NCBI GenBank assembly: GCA_016780695.1
Contig: JADHLK010000001.1
Location: 1 to 36,487 of the forward strand
Origin: Alphaproteobacteria bacterium
GTDB taxonomy: Bacteria > Pseudomonadota > Alphaproteobacteria > Puniceispirillales > Puniceispirillaceae
Direction of reading: 5' to 3'
DNA: 36,487 nt
The first letter of the stretch is position 1. The number at the start of each line of letters is the position of its first letter. Positions 15,032 to 23,427 of the stretch are shown piece after piece. The position numbers were made by a program, and so were the translations under genes. The notes below the pieces were generated by a model that did not search any database, was not told where the DNA came from, and saw nothing but the letters and a program-made list of their open reading frames with translations.

Positions 15032-15868
15032 CTATCTTTGGCAGGAAGGGCAATAAAAACCCGACCGGCTTGATTGGCGCAGCATCCGAATCGGAGTGGC
15101 ACAGGCCGGGCAGGGCGCATCTTTTTTGCCATAGACCTTCAGCTTTTGCACAAAATAGCCAATTTCGCCATTTGGCTGGCGATGGTCGCGCAGGCTGGTT
15201 CCGCCCTGTTCAATGGCTTCCAGCAACACTTGGCGGATAGCGCTGGCCAGCCGCTGTGCCCTCTGCGGGCCGATGCTGGCAGCCTTGCGCCTCGGTGAGA
15301 TACCAGCCCTAAACAGCGCCTCACTGACATATATATTGCCCAGCCCGGCAATCAGGCGTTGATCCAGCAAGGCTGTCTTGACCGGGCTTTTGCGGCCCGC
15401 CATCAGCTGCTGCAAAAGCGCAGCAGAAAAACGGTTGGAGAGCGGCTCCACCCCCATCTCACGCAGCAGCCAGTGGCGCGTCTCCTCACCGGCTGGCACC
15501 CAGTCCAGATGGCCAAAGCGGCGCGGGTCGCAAAATATCCAGCTGTGCTGGCTGGCCAACTGCATGATCACATGATCATGCGGCCCCAAATCGGAAAGGC
15601 CAGAATCAGCAGGCGTCTCACAAATCCGCACCGCCCCGCTCATCCCCAGATGCAAGAGCAGGCTGCCTGTCTCTCCGGCTGGCAGCAGGATATATTTACC
15701 GCGCCGCTGCGGCCGGCCCATGATCTGGCCGCTGACCCGTTCAGCCAGACCAGCCGGAAAGGGCCAGCGCAAATCTGGCCGCCGCAAATGCAGTTTTTCC
15801 ACCTTCTGGCCGGTTACAACCGCCTCTAAAGCAGTTCGGACAGTTTCCACCTCTGGCAGTTCGGGCAT
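15032..15868 (-). CDS. mutM: formamidopyrimidine-DNA glycosylase
   Basis: A 278-aa base-excision repair enzyme that removes 8-oxoguanine and formamidopyrimidines and nicks the strand. The catalytic start is MPELPEVETV: Pro2 is the nucleophile after Met removal and Glu3 is required. Lys58 in RRGKYILL is the conserved lysine. The C-terminal zinc finger shows CPAC and CPSC pairs. Because Pro must be residue 2, the ATG at 15868 is the real start, not the in-frame ATG nine bases upstream. It is divergent from ubiE with an 82-base shared promoter region. Confidence 0.96.
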   Translation of the reverse strand: MPELPEVETVRTALEAVVTGQKVEKLHLRRPDLRWPFPAGLAERVSGQIMGRPQRRGKYILLPAGETGSLLLHLGMSGAVRICETPADSGLSDLGPHDHVIMQLASQHSWIFCDPRRFGHLDWVPAGEETRHWLLREMGVEPLSNRFSAALLQQLMAGRKSPVKTALLDQRLIAGLGNIYVSEALFRAGISPRRKAASIGPQRAQRLASAIRQVLLEAIEQGGTSLRDHRQPNGEIGYFVQKLKVYGKKDAPCPACATPIRMLRQSSRSGFYCPSCQR

Positions 15869-15898
15869 GGTTTTCATCTTTCTTTTCAGCCTGTCGCT

Positions 15899-15926
15899 GA
15901 TATAAAGGTCAGGCAGCCCGCGTCAA
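15899..15926 (-). promoter_or_regulatory. candidate mutM promoter
   Basis: On the minus strand TTGACG (15921-15926, 5 of 6) and TATATC (15899-15904, 4 of 6) are 16 bases apart, placing a transcript start about 25 bases before mutM. The ubiE promoter must lie in the same short divergent region, but I could not identify it well. Confidence 0.5.
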
Positions 15927-15950
15927 GTCACCAGTTAAGACGGAAAAGTG

Positions 15951-16742
15951 ATGAACAAGACTTCCCGCCAGCCAGCGGGGCAAGAGACAAAAGCCCTTGC
16001 CGAGGAGGAGCTGATTGATTTCGGCTTTCAGGAGGTCGCACGCGCCGACAAGCAGGACCGGGTGCGTGCGGTGTTTGATTCCGTCGCCCCTTCCTATGAT
16101 CTGATGAATGATGTCATGAGCCTTGGTGTGCATCGGCTCTGGAAAGAGGCGCTGATTGACTGGCTGGCCCCGCAACCGGGCCAGAAGCTGGTCGATCTGG
16201 CAGGCGGCACAGGCGATATAGCCTTGCGTTTTCTGCGCCGCGGCGGCGGTGAGGTGCTGGTGGTCGATATTAATGAGCAAATGCTGCAGGCCGGCCGCAA
16301 GAGGCGCGACCTGCGCCGCCATGCAGACCGAATCAGCTGGCAGGTGGGCAATGCCGAAAAGCTGGCGGTTGAGACAGCCAGCGCGGATCGGGTAACCATC
16401 GCCTTTGGGCTGCGCAATGTTACCGACCGGCAGGCCGCCCTCGGTGAAGCCTGGCGCATCTTAAAGCCGGGCGGGCGGTTTTGCTGTCTGGAATTTTCCC
16501 ATGTCAGCAATGCCATGCTGGCGCGGCTTTATGATCGCTGGTCGTTCGGCATCCTGCCCCGATTGGGCGGGGTGATTGCCCGGGACCGCGCCGCCTATCA
16601 ATATCTGGTCGAATCGATACGCCGCTTTCCCAGTCAGGCTGAACTGGCCGGAATGCTTGCAGAAGCCGGCTTTGCCCAGGTGCGGGTGCGGCCTCTCTCC
16701 GGCGGGATAGCTGCCATTCATTCAGGCTGGAAGCTAGACTGA
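15951..16742 (+). CDS. ubiE: demethylmenaquinone/2-polyprenyl-benzoquinol methyltransferase
   Basis: A 263-aa class I SAM-dependent C-methyltransferase of ubiquinone (and menaquinone, where made) synthesis. The DRVRAVFDSVAPSYDLMND segment and the SAM-binding DLAGGTGDIALRFL motif are UbiE signatures, followed by TIAFGLRNVTDR and the EFSHV and GGIAAIHSGWK regions near the end. The ATG at 15951 is taken over an adjacent in-frame GTG. Its TGA overlaps the ubiB ATG by one base, showing tight coupling. It is the first gene of a plus-strand operon. Confidence 0.96.
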   Translation: MNKTSRQPAGQETKALAEEELIDFGFQEVARADKQDRVRAVFDSVAPSYDLMNDVMSLGVHRLWKEALIDWLAPQPGQKLVDLAGGTGDIALRFLRRGGGEVLVVDINEQMLQAGRKRRDLRRHADRISWQVGNAEKLAVETASADRVTIAFGLRNVTDRQAALGEAWRILKPGGRFCCLEFSHVSNAMLARLYDRWSFGILPRLGGVIARDRAAYQYLVESIRRFPSQAELAGMLAEAGFAQVRVRPLSGGIAAIHSGWKLD

Positions 16743-18265
16743 TGCGACGGGTTCTGGTGCTGGTCAGATTGCCGGGAATTGCCTTTGCGCTGGGCCGCGC
16801 CGGGGTGCTGGGGCATATTGCCCGATTGCCGCAACTGCCGGGCTGGCTGGCCGGGCTGTGCCGTTTTATTGACCGGGTGATGGCGGGGCGGCGCACGGAT
16901 ATTCAGGCCGGGGCCGCCCTGTGCGAGGCGCTGCAAGCGCTGGGGCCTGCCTTTATCAAATTTGGCCAGGCGCTATCCACCCGCTCTGATTTGCTGGGGC
17001 CGGATATTGCGGGCGGGCTGACCTTGCTGCAGGATCAGCTGCCTGCTTTTCCGGCCACCCGCGCGCGCGCGCTGATTGAAGAGGAAACCGGCCGCCCGCT
17101 GCAGGAGAGTTTTGCTGAATTTGAGGCTGAGCCAGTCGCCGCCGCCTCTGTTGCCCAGGTTCATAAGGCCCGGCTGCAGGATGGGCGCTGGGTTGCGGTC
17201 AAGCTGTTGCGGCCCGGTATCCATCAGCGCATGGCCCGCGATATCCGCCTGTTTGATATGCTGGCCGGGCTGGTAGAATGGGCGGCACCGGGCCTGCGGC
17301 GGCTGAAGCTGCGCGAGGCAGTGCGGCAATTTGAGACAATTTCCGAAATTGAGCTTGATCTGCGTATGGAGGCGGCGGCTGGCGGCAAGCTGGCCGATAA
17401 TCTGGCCGCTGATGCCGGGGTGCGCGTGCCCTGGATCGATTTGCAGAACAGCACGGCCAATATGCTGATTTCCGAATGGATAGACGGGCGGCGCATAGAT
17501 GATCGGGTCGGGCTGCTGGCGGCTGGCCATGATATTTCGGTTTTGACCGAGCGCGCGGCAGACAGTTTTTTCAAACAGGTCTTTCGGGATGGCTATTTTC
17601 ACGCCGATATGCACCCCGGCAATATTCTGGTCGCTGAGGATGGTGTGCTGGTGCCGATAGATTTCGGCATTATGGGGCATCTGGAGCTGGGAGACCGTCT
17701 GTTTTTGGCAGAATTGCTGCTGGCCATGCTGGATCGCGATTATGACCGGCTGGCCAGCCTGCATGAAGAGGCGGGTATGCTGTCTGCTGAGGTGGAGCTG
17801 GCACAATTTGCCCAGAGCCTGCGCGCCGTAGTGGAGCCAGTGCTGGGCAAAAATCTGGGCGAGATAGAGCTGGGCCGGGCGCTAGGCCAGATTTTGCAGA
17901 TTTCGGCCCGCTTCAATATCGCGGTGCAGCCGCAATTCAACCTGTTGCAAAAAACCCTCGGCATGGCAGAAGGGGTGGCAAGAGAGCTGTCACCCGGCTC
18001 CAATATCTGGGAGCTGGCAGGCCCGCTGGCCGCCGACTGGAAAGCCGGACAGACCGGGCTGCGGCTGCGCGTTGCCCGCACCGTCCAAGATTTGGCAAAG
18101 CTGGTGCGCCTGTTGCCCGATTTTCTGGAGCAGCTGGAACGCCAGCAGAACAGCCCGCCAGCACCCAGCCGCCCGGCCAGCGGCTGGGCGCTGTGGGCCG
18201 CCGGACTGGCCGGAATCGCAGGCGGCATTTTGCTCACCCTTGCCTTGCTGGGGCTGATGCAATAG
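16742..18265 (+). CDS. ubiB: ubiquinone biosynthesis atypical kinase/ATPase UbiB
   Basis: A 507-aa UbiB/ABC1/ADCK protein that supports ubiquinone synthesis at the membrane. The KxGQ motif (FIKFGQALSTR) comes first, then the Ala-rich loop AAASVAQVHKA, the Lys in VAVKLLRPGI, the FHADMHPGNILV catalytic region and the IDFGIMG metal site. The C-terminus has two closely spaced hydrophobic helices (about 480-506) expected to anchor it in the inner membrane. Length and motif order are normal. It lies between ubiE and coaBC on one transcript, and 48 bases separate it from coaBC. Confidence 0.95.
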   Translation: MRRVLVLVRLPGIAFALGRAGVLGHIARLPQLPGWLAGLCRFIDRVMAGRRTDIQAGAALCEALQALGPAFIKFGQALSTRSDLLGPDIAGGLTLLQDQLPAFPATRARALIEEETGRPLQESFAEFEAEPVAAASVAQVHKARLQDGRWVAVKLLRPGIHQRMARDIRLFDMLAGLVEWAAPGLRRLKLREAVRQFETISEIELDLRMEAAAGGKLADNLAADAGVRVPWIDLQNSTANMLISEWIDGRRIDDRVGLLAAGHDISVLTERAADSFFKQVFRDGYFHADMHPGNILVAEDGVLVPIDFGIMGHLELGDRLFLAELLLAMLDRDYDRLASLHEEAGMLSAEVELAQFAQSLRAVVEPVLGKNLGEIELGRALGQILQISARFNIAVQPQFNLLQKTLGMAEGVARELSPGSNIWELAGPLAADWKAGQTGLRLRVARTVQDLAKLVRLLPDFLEQLERQQNSPPAPSRPASGWALWAAGLAGIAGGILLTLALLGLMQ

Positions 18266-18270
18266 ACTGG

Positions 18271-18305
18271 CCTTGTGAAATATTCACATTTTTGTGAAAA
18301 CAAGG
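18271..18305 (+). promoter_or_regulatory. stacked inverted repeats before coaBC (candidate operator)
   Basis: TGTGAA at 18274-18279 and TTCACA at 18283-18288 form a perfect palindrome with a 3-base centre. A third half-site TGTGAA follows at 18293-18298 after TTTT, so the middle arm pairs equally well either way. An outer pair CCTTGT (18271-18276) and ACAAGG (18300-18305) encloses all of it, and the right arm overlaps the coaBC ribosome site AAGGGG. The stretch is very AT-rich against GC-rich flanks. It may be a protein operator, or an RNA hairpin masking the ribosome site. Confidence 0.6.
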
Positions 18306-18313
18306 GGATTGTC

Positions 18314-19762
18314 ATGCGATTTGCCCGTAATTTTGAACATCTGATTGCCTTGCTGGGGGGCAGTGAGGCGGTGCAGGCGCGGCTGGGGGTGGGGCCGAGT
18401 GCGCTGTCCAATTACAAGGCGCGGGCCAGCCTGCCGGCGACAAAGTTCGATCTGTTGGCAGAGGCGGCGCGCCAGGCTGGCTGGCAGCTGGACCCGGACA
18501 CGCTGGCATTGGCCCCGCTGGCGGGGATGCGGCCTGTTGTGCTATTGATTGTGACCGGCGGCATCGCAGCCTATAAGGGGCTGGATTTGGCCCGCCGCCT
18601 GATGGATCAGGGCTGCCAGCTACGAGCAGTGATGACGCGCGGGGCCCAGCAATTTATCACCCCCCTGTCGCTTTCCGCCCTGATCGGAGAGAAAGTCTAT
18701 ACAGATTTGTTTGATCTGACCGATGAGGCGGAGATGGGCCATATTAATCTGGCGCGTTCAGCCGATCTGGTGCTGGTCGCTCCGGCCAGTGCGCATTTCA
18801 TGGCCAAGCTGGCCCACGGTCTGGCAGATGATCTGGCCAGCACCCTCTGTCTGGCGAGCGAGGCCCCTCTCCTGCTGGCCCCGGCGATGAACCCGGTGAT
18901 GTGGGCCAGTCAGGCCACCCGCGACAATCATGATCTGCTGATCAGGCGCGGGGTGCAAATGGTTCAGCCTGCCGATGGCGATATGGCCTGTGGAGAGACC
19001 GGCACTGGCCGTCTGGCAGAAGTGCCAGATATTGTCCGGGCGGCGCTGGCCGCACTGGCCGGTGGGGGCAGAATTATCCAGCCAGCAAAAACCGCTTCTC
19101 TGGCCGGACGGCATATCCTTGTCACCTCCGGGCCAACGCATGAGCCGATTGATCAGGTGCGCTATATCGCCAACCGATCCTCTGGCCGTCAAGGCCATGC
19201 GATCGCCGCCGCCTGTGTTGCGCGGGGGGCGCAGGTAACCCTGATCAGCGGCCCGGTTTCCCTGCCAGCCCCGCATGGGGTGCGGCTGGTGCAAGTCGAA
19301 ACCGCAGATGAGATGATGGCAGCAGCTGAGGCCGCCTTGCCAGCTGATATTGCAGTCTGTGCGGCGGCGGTAGCCGATTGGCGGGTGGAAAATGCTGCCT
19401 CTGGCAAGCTGAAAAAACAGGCAGGTGGCCCGCCGGAGATGAGGCTGGTTGAGAATCCGGATATTCTGGCCAGCCTGTCCAACCATCCCCGCCGCCCGCA
19501 GCTGGTGGTCGGCTTTGCCGCAGAAACCGACACTCTCATCGACCATGCCCGGGTGAAACTGGCAAAAAAAGGCTGTGACTGGATTCTGGCCAATCAGGTG
19601 GCTCAGGAACAGGGGCTGGTTTTTGGGGCTGAGCATAATCAGGTAGTGCTGATCTCCAACGCGCCGCCGGAAATCTGGCCGGAACAAGACAAGCAGGCGA
19701 TTGCCGAAAGGCTGGCTGATCAGATGGCTGACAGTCTGGCCCGACCGGATGCAGCGCAATGA
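18314..19762 (+). CDS. coaBC: CoaBC (PPC decarboxylase / PPC synthetase) with N-terminal HTH-like domain
   Basis: A 482-aa bifunctional enzyme that joins phosphopantothenate to cysteine and decarboxylates the product in coenzyme A synthesis. The CoaC half starts near residue 73 (LLIVTGGIAAYKG), with active His143 in MGHINLAR, the PAMNPVMW motif at 190-197 and Cys226 in ACGETGTGRLAE. The CoaB half begins at GRHILVTSGPTHEPIDQVR. Unusually, about 70 residues precede CoaC and look like a Cro/CI-type helix-turn-helix: LIALLGGSEAVQARLGVGPS followed by ALSNYKARASLPATKF. The ATG at 18314 has AAGGGG. An internal ATG at 18527 after GGCGGGG could also give a standard-length CoaBC. The stop overlaps dut (ATGA). 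Confidence 0.93.
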   Translation: MRFARNFEHLIALLGGSEAVQARLGVGPSALSNYKARASLPATKFDLLAEAARQAGWQLDPDTLALAPLAGMRPVVLLIVTGGIAAYKGLDLARRLMDQGCQLRAVMTRGAQQFITPLSLSALIGEKVYTDLFDLTDEAEMGHINLARSADLVLVAPASAHFMAKLAHGLADDLASTLCLASEAPLLLAPAMNPVMWASQATRDNHDLLIRRGVQMVQPADGDMACGETGTGRLAEVPDIVRAALAALAGGGRIIQPAKTASLAGRHILVTSGPTHEPIDQVRYIANRSSGRQGHAIAAACVARGAQVTLISGPVSLPAPHGVRLVQVETADEMMAAAEAALPADIAVCAAAVADWRVENAASGKLKKQAGGPPEMRLVENPDILASLSNHPRRPQLVVGFAAETDTLIDHARVKLAKKGCDWILANQVAQEQGLVFGAEHNQVVLISNAPPEIWPEQDKQAIAERLADQMADSLARPDAAQ

Positions 19763-20229
19763 GCGGGCCGGTCCAGATACAGCTGCGCCAGCTGCCCCAC
19801 GCAGCTGATTTGCCGCTGCCCAGCTATCAGACAGACGGCGCCGCTGGCATGGATATCTATGCCGCACTTGGCGAGCCAGTGGTGCTGGCCCCGCTGCAGC
19901 GCCAGCTGATCCCGACCGGCCTTGAGATAGCCCTGCCGCCCGGCTATGAAGCCCAGATCAGGCCGCGCTCCGGCCTCGCCTTCAAGCAGGGGCTGACCTT
20001 GCTGAACAGTCCGGGCACGATTGACAGTGATTATCGCGGCGAGATTGGCGTTATCCTGGTGAACCTGTCAGATGAGCCAGCTGAGATACTTCATGGCCAA
20101 CGGATTGCCCAGATGATCATCGCCCCTTTTGTGCAAGCTGTCTGGCAGCCAGTCGCGCAGCTGGACCAGACCAGGCGCGGGGCAGGCGGCTTTGGCTCTA
20201 CCGGCAAGGGGGGAGAGGATGCTGACTGA
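19759..20229 (+). CDS. dut: deoxyuridine 5'-triphosphate nucleotidohydrolase
   Basis: A 156-aa trimeric dUTPase that converts dUTP to dUMP, keeping uracil out of DNA and feeding dTMP synthesis. All five motifs are visible: TDGAAGMDIYA, RPRSGLAFKQG, TIDSDYRGEIGVILVN with the catalytic Asp, RIAQMIIAP, and the C-terminal RGAGGFGSTGKG. Length is typical. It overlaps coaBC by 4 bases and the next gene by 11, so translation is coupled on both sides. Confidence 0.97.
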   Translation: MSGPVQIQLRQLPHAADLPLPSYQTDGAAGMDIYAALGEPVVLAPLQRQLIPTGLEIALPPGYEAQIRPRSGLAFKQGLTLLNSPGTIDSDYRGEIGVILVNLSDEPAEILHGQRIAQMIIAPFVQAVWQPVAQLDQTRRGAGGFGSTGKGGEDAD

Positions 20230-20992
20230 TGCTGAGCTGACCCGCTATGCCAGACAGGCTATCTTGCCCGAACTTGGCGAGGAAGGGCAGGAAAAACTAC
20301 TGGCCAGCCGGGCCTTGATTCTGGGGGCTGGCGGGCTGGGCAGCCCGGTGATCGCTTTGCTGGCGGCGGCCGGTATCGGCCAGCTGACGATTTGCGATGG
20401 GGACAAGATAGAGCTGAGCAATCTGAACCGGCAATTTATCCATCCCGATTCGGCTTTGGGGGAAAATAAGGCAGAGCAGGCGGCTGCTTTCGCCAACCGG
20501 CTGAATCCGGCGATTCGCACAATCGCCGTGCCGCAGATGATGACCCGCGCATCAATAGCCGGACTGCTTGCCGGGCAGGATATGGTGCTGGATTGCACCG
20601 ATCAGATGGCCAGCCGCCAGCTGATAGCCCAGGCGGCCAGAGCCGCCGGTATCCCGCATATTTTTGGCGGGGCGGTGCGGATGATCGGCCAGCTGAGCGT
20701 CTTTATGGCGGGCGTGCCGGGCCATGCGGAGGCGGCCTGTCTGGGTTGTCTTTTTCCCCAGCAGCCCGGCCCAGATCTGGCCCCAAATTGTGCAGAGGTC
20801 GGCATTCTGGGCCCGGTGGTCAGCGTTATCGGCAGCCTGATGGCGGCAGAAGCGGTGAAACTGGCGGCCGGTCTGGGGGGCAGCATGGCCGGGCGCTTGC
20901 TGCTCTATGATGGTGCGGCGGTGCGGTTTGATGAAATTACCTATAGCCGCCAGAGCGATTGCCCGCTTTGCGGCGATTCGGGCCAGCCCTGA
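20219..20992 (+). CDS. MoeB/ThiF family E1-like adenylyltransferase
   Basis: A 257-aa E1-like enzyme that adenylates the C-terminus of a small sulfur-carrier protein (MoaD or ThiS type) for molybdopterin or thiamine synthesis. The start RYARQAILPELGEEGQEKL is the family signature. The ATP site GAGGLGSP, the LNRQF arginine, DCTDQMASR, and zinc-site pairs CLGC and CPLC are all present. The ATG at 20219 is preceded closely by GGGGAG and overlaps dut. MoeB and ThiF cannot be separated by sequence inspection; no carrier gene is nearby. It ends 16 bases before the convergent dehydrogenase gene. Confidence 0.9.
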   Translation: MLTDAELTRYARQAILPELGEEGQEKLLASRALILGAGGLGSPVIALLAAAGIGQLTICDGDKIELSNLNRQFIHPDSALGENKAEQAAAFANRLNPAIRTIAVPQMMTRASIAGLLAGQDMVLDCTDQMASRQLIAQAARAAGIPHIFGGAVRMIGQLSVFMAGVPGHAEAACLGCLFPQQPGPDLAPNCAEVGILGPVVSVIGSLMAAEAVKLAAGLGGSMAGRLLLYDGAAVRFDEITYSRQSDCPLCGDSGQP

Positions 20993-21008
20993 CAGGAAGC
21001 GACCCGGA

Positions 21009-21992
21009 TCAGCTGGCCATCGCTGGAACTACCCGATCCGGCGGGGTATGGCCATCAATAAAGGTCTGGATATTGATAATGACCTTATCGCCCATCGCAT
21101 GGCGGCCCTCAATCGTGGCTGATCCAATATGCGGCAGCAGCACGACATTATCCAGCTGGCGCAGCCGCGCTGGCAGCTTTGGCTCATCTGTATAGACATC
21201 CAGACCGGCCCCGGCAAAATGCCGCTCCTCCAACAGATCAATCATTGCCTCTTGATCAATAATATCGCCGCGCGCAGCATTCACTAGATAGGCATGGCTA
21301 GCCAGCATTTCCAGCCGCTCGCGATTGAGCAAATGATGGGTGGCCGGGGTGGCCGGGCAGTTCACCGAGACAATATCCATCCGCCCCAGCATCTGATCCA
21401 GCGAATCCCAATAGGTGGCTTCCAGCTCATCTGCGATAGAGGGGTGCACCGGATTGCGGTTGAAATAATGGATCGACATACCAAAGCCGCGGGCGCGGCG
21501 GGCCACCGCCTGACCGATTGCCCCCATGCCGATAATGCCCAGCCGTTTGCCATTTATCCGATGCCCCAGCATACCGGTCGGCGACCAGCCAGCCCATTTG
21601 CCGGACCGGGCCAGCGCGTCACCTTCAGCAATACGGCGCGGCACAGCCAGAATAAGGGCCATCGCCACATCCGCCGTATCTTCTGTCAATACACCCGGCG
21701 TATTGGTAACCGTAATGCCGCGGGCCCGCGCAGCGTGCAGGTCGATATGATCTATGCCGGTGCCAAAAGAGGCGATCAGCCGCAGCTGATCCCCCGCCTT
21801 TTCGATCATTTCGGCATCAATCAGATCGGTCACTGTCGGCACCAGCACATCAGCCCGCCCCATCGCGGCGATTAATTCTGTCCGGCTCATCGGCGTATCA
21901 GTTGGGTTCAGCTCAGCATTGAACAGCTCACGCATCCGGGTCTCGGTAACATCCGGATATTTGCGTGTCAGAACAATTTTTGGCTTGGTCAT
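21009..21992 (-). CDS. D-isomer-specific 2-hydroxyacid dehydrogenase
   Basis: A 327-aa NAD(P)-dependent dehydrogenase of the glyoxylate/hydroxypyruvate reductase type. The NAD-binding motif is GIIGMGAIGQAVARRA. The three catalytic residues fall in NAARGDIID (Arg), DVYTDEP (Glu) and LLPHIGSAT (His). TNTPGVLTEDTADVAM is the usual cofactor-domain entry. It likely interconverts glyoxylate and glycolate or hydroxypyruvate and D-glycerate, but the substrate is not proven. It is divergent from an SH3-domain exported protein. Confidence 0.88.
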   Translation of the reverse strand: MTKPKIVLTRKYPDVTETRMRELFNAELNPTDTPMSRTELIAAMGRADVLVPTVTDLIDAEMIEKAGDQLRLIASFGTGIDHIDLHAARARGITVTNTPGVLTEDTADVAMALILAVPRRIAEGDALARSGKWAGWSPTGMLGHRINGKRLGIIGMGAIGQAVARRARGFGMSIHYFNRNPVHPSIADELEATYWDSLDQMLGRMDIVSVNCPATPATHHLLNRERLEMLASHAYLVNAARGDIIDQEAMIDLLEERHFAGAGLDVYTDEPKLPARLRQLDNVVLLPHIGSATIEGRHAMGDKVIINIQTFIDGHTPPDRVVPAMAS

Positions 21993-22077
21993 TTAAGGCA
22001 TTCCCCCGTTCTCTCTGTCCGGCAATTCACAAACCGGGCAGGAAAGATTTATCCATTTTGCCCGTTCCGTCACCAAT

Positions 22078-22105
22078 TTGATGTTTTCCGGGCTGGACAT
22101 ATTCT
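22078..22105 (+). promoter_or_regulatory. weak candidate promoter for the SH3 protein gene
   Basis: TTGATG (22078-22083) and TATTCT (22100-22105), each 4 of 6 to consensus, are 16 bases apart in the divergent region. A GGGCT/AGCCC inverted repeat overlaps the spacer and -10. Support is limited. Confidence 0.25.
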
Positions 22106-22201
22106 AGCCCAAAGATAGAATCCGTTCAGCAAAAAGTAAAAGATTTTGACCAGCCTGCTTTTCGGGCTGACTGTCTGCCAAGGGGAAAAGGGCACCAGAA
22201 C

Positions 22202-22765
22202 ATGATAACAAGATATTCGATGCTACGCCTCCTGGCCTTATTCCTGCTGGTGACAGGCGGCTTTTTTATCTTGCCGGGTAACGCCCCAGCTATCGCCCAG
22301 GAAGCCCGGCTGGTGGTGCAAGGGTCCGGCTTGCCGGTGCCCAGATTCGTGACCACAAAATCAGCCAAGGTGAATATGCGGCTGGGGCCGGGGCGCGAAT
22401 ATCCGGTTGCCTGGGTCTATAAAAAGAAACATTTTCCGCTGAAAGTGGTCGCCGAATTTGATGTCTGGCGCAAGGTAGAAGACCCGGATGGCAGCACCGG
22501 CTGGATTCACAGCCCGCTGCTGACCCTGCAACGCTTTGTTCTGGTAACCGAGGCGGTGGCTGAAATCCGCGCTGAACCTGAGGCTGAGGCGGCCCTGACC
22601 GGTGTGGCAGAACGCGGCGTGCTGCTGGAATTGCTTTATTGCGAGAAGGGCTGGTGCCGGTTGTCACATGAAAAGGCGCGCGGCTGGGTGCCTGCCAGCC
22701 ATGTCTGGGGTATCTTGGAAAGCGAGGCGGACAGCGTGCCCGAAGCAGACCGCAAGGCCCGCTGA
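22202..22765 (+). CDS. exported bacterial SH3-domain protein
   Basis: A 187-aa protein with a signal peptide (hydrophobic core about 8-25, cleavage near AIAQ at 33). Two SH3-like modules follow. The first, at about 52-108, has VNMRLGPGREYPVAWVYKK and GSTGWIHSPLL. The second, at about 112-170, has AEIRAEPEAEAALTGVAERG and ARGWVPASHVWG. Such SH3b modules act in the periplasm and often bind peptidoglycan or are linked to wall remodelling. No catalytic domain is attached. The ATG at 22202 is used; a second in-frame ATG at 22220 is also possible. Confidence 0.85.
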   Translation: MITRYSMLRLLALFLLVTGGFFILPGNAPAIAQEARLVVQGSGLPVPRFVTTKSAKVNMRLGPGREYPVAWVYKKKHFPLKVVAEFDVWRKVEDPDGSTGWIHSPLLTLQRFVLVTEAVAEIRAEPEAEAALTGVAERGVLLELLYCEKGWCRLSHEKARGWVPASHVWGILESEADSVPEADRKAR

Positions 22766-22792
22766 CCAGCAGCCAATAAATCGGTCATGGTC

Positions 22793-22822
22793 TTGGCAGT
22801 GATTTTGCGCTACCACTATAAA
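22793..22822 (+). promoter_or_regulatory. promoter of fabA-fabB-fabI
   Basis: TTGGCA (22793-22798) and TATAAA (22817-22822) are each 5 of 6 to consensus with an 18-base spacer, giving a transcript start about 75 bases before fabA. It lies after the SH3 gene stop, so the fatty-acid genes can be transcribed independently. Confidence 0.65.
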
Positions 22823-22905
22823 GAGGCCAGCGAGCGAAAACAGAGATTTGGGACGGCAATCTTCTGCAACACAGAAGTGAGCAAGCAAGAGGGGACAGGG
22901 ATAAG

Positions 22906-23427
22906 ATGGCCATGCAACAAAACAGTTTTGCCTATGAGGACCTAATCGCCTGCGCAAAAGGTGAAATGTTCGGCCCCGGCAATCCGCAACTGCCGATGCC
23001 GCCAATGCTGATGTGCGACCGCATCACCCATATAAGCGAGCAAGGCGGGGCGCATGACAAGGGCTTGATAAAGGCAGAATTTGACATTCACCCGGACCTC
23101 TGGTTTTTCCCCTGCCATTTTGAGGGCGACCCGGTGATGCCAGGCTGTCTTGGCATGGATGCGCTCTGGCAGCTGGTCGGCTTCTTTCTTGGTTGGGCTG
23201 GCGGACAGGGGCGCGGGCGCGCGCTATCCGTCGGGGCGGTGAAATTCACCGGCCAGATTCTACCCTCTGCCAAGCTGGTGCAATTCCAGCTGGATATGAA
23301 GCGGGTGATCATGCGCCGTCTGGTGATGGGAATCGCAGATGGCAAGGTCATCTGTGATGGTGAGACGGTGTTTGAAGCAGAAGATATCCGCGTTGGCCTG
23401 TTCGGGGCTGAAGGAGGCCCGGCATGA
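22906..23427 (+). CDS. fabA: 3-hydroxydecanoyl-ACP dehydratase/isomerase
   Basis: A 173-aa bifunctional enzyme that dehydrates 3-hydroxydecanoyl-ACP and isomerises the double bond, the committing step to unsaturated fatty acids. The hot-dog fold active site shows His71 in CHFEGDPVMPG and Asp85 in LGMDALWQL. Length and the NSFAYEDLIACAKGEMFGPGN start match FabA, not FabZ. Its stop overlaps the fabB start (ATGA). Confidence 0.97.
   Translation: MAMQQNSFAYEDLIACAKGEMFGPGNPQLPMPPMLMCDRITHISEQGGAHDKGLIKAEFDIHPDLWFFPCHFEGDPVMPGCLGMDALWQLVGFFLGWAGGQGRGRALSVGAVKFTGQILPSAKLVQFQLDMKRVIMRRLVMGIADGKVICDGETVFEAEDIRVGLFGAEGGPA

Noticed and set aside
22048..22060. DnaA-box-like TTATCCATT in the divergent region before the SH3 gene
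   Set aside because: Single, imperfect copy with no cluster nearby.
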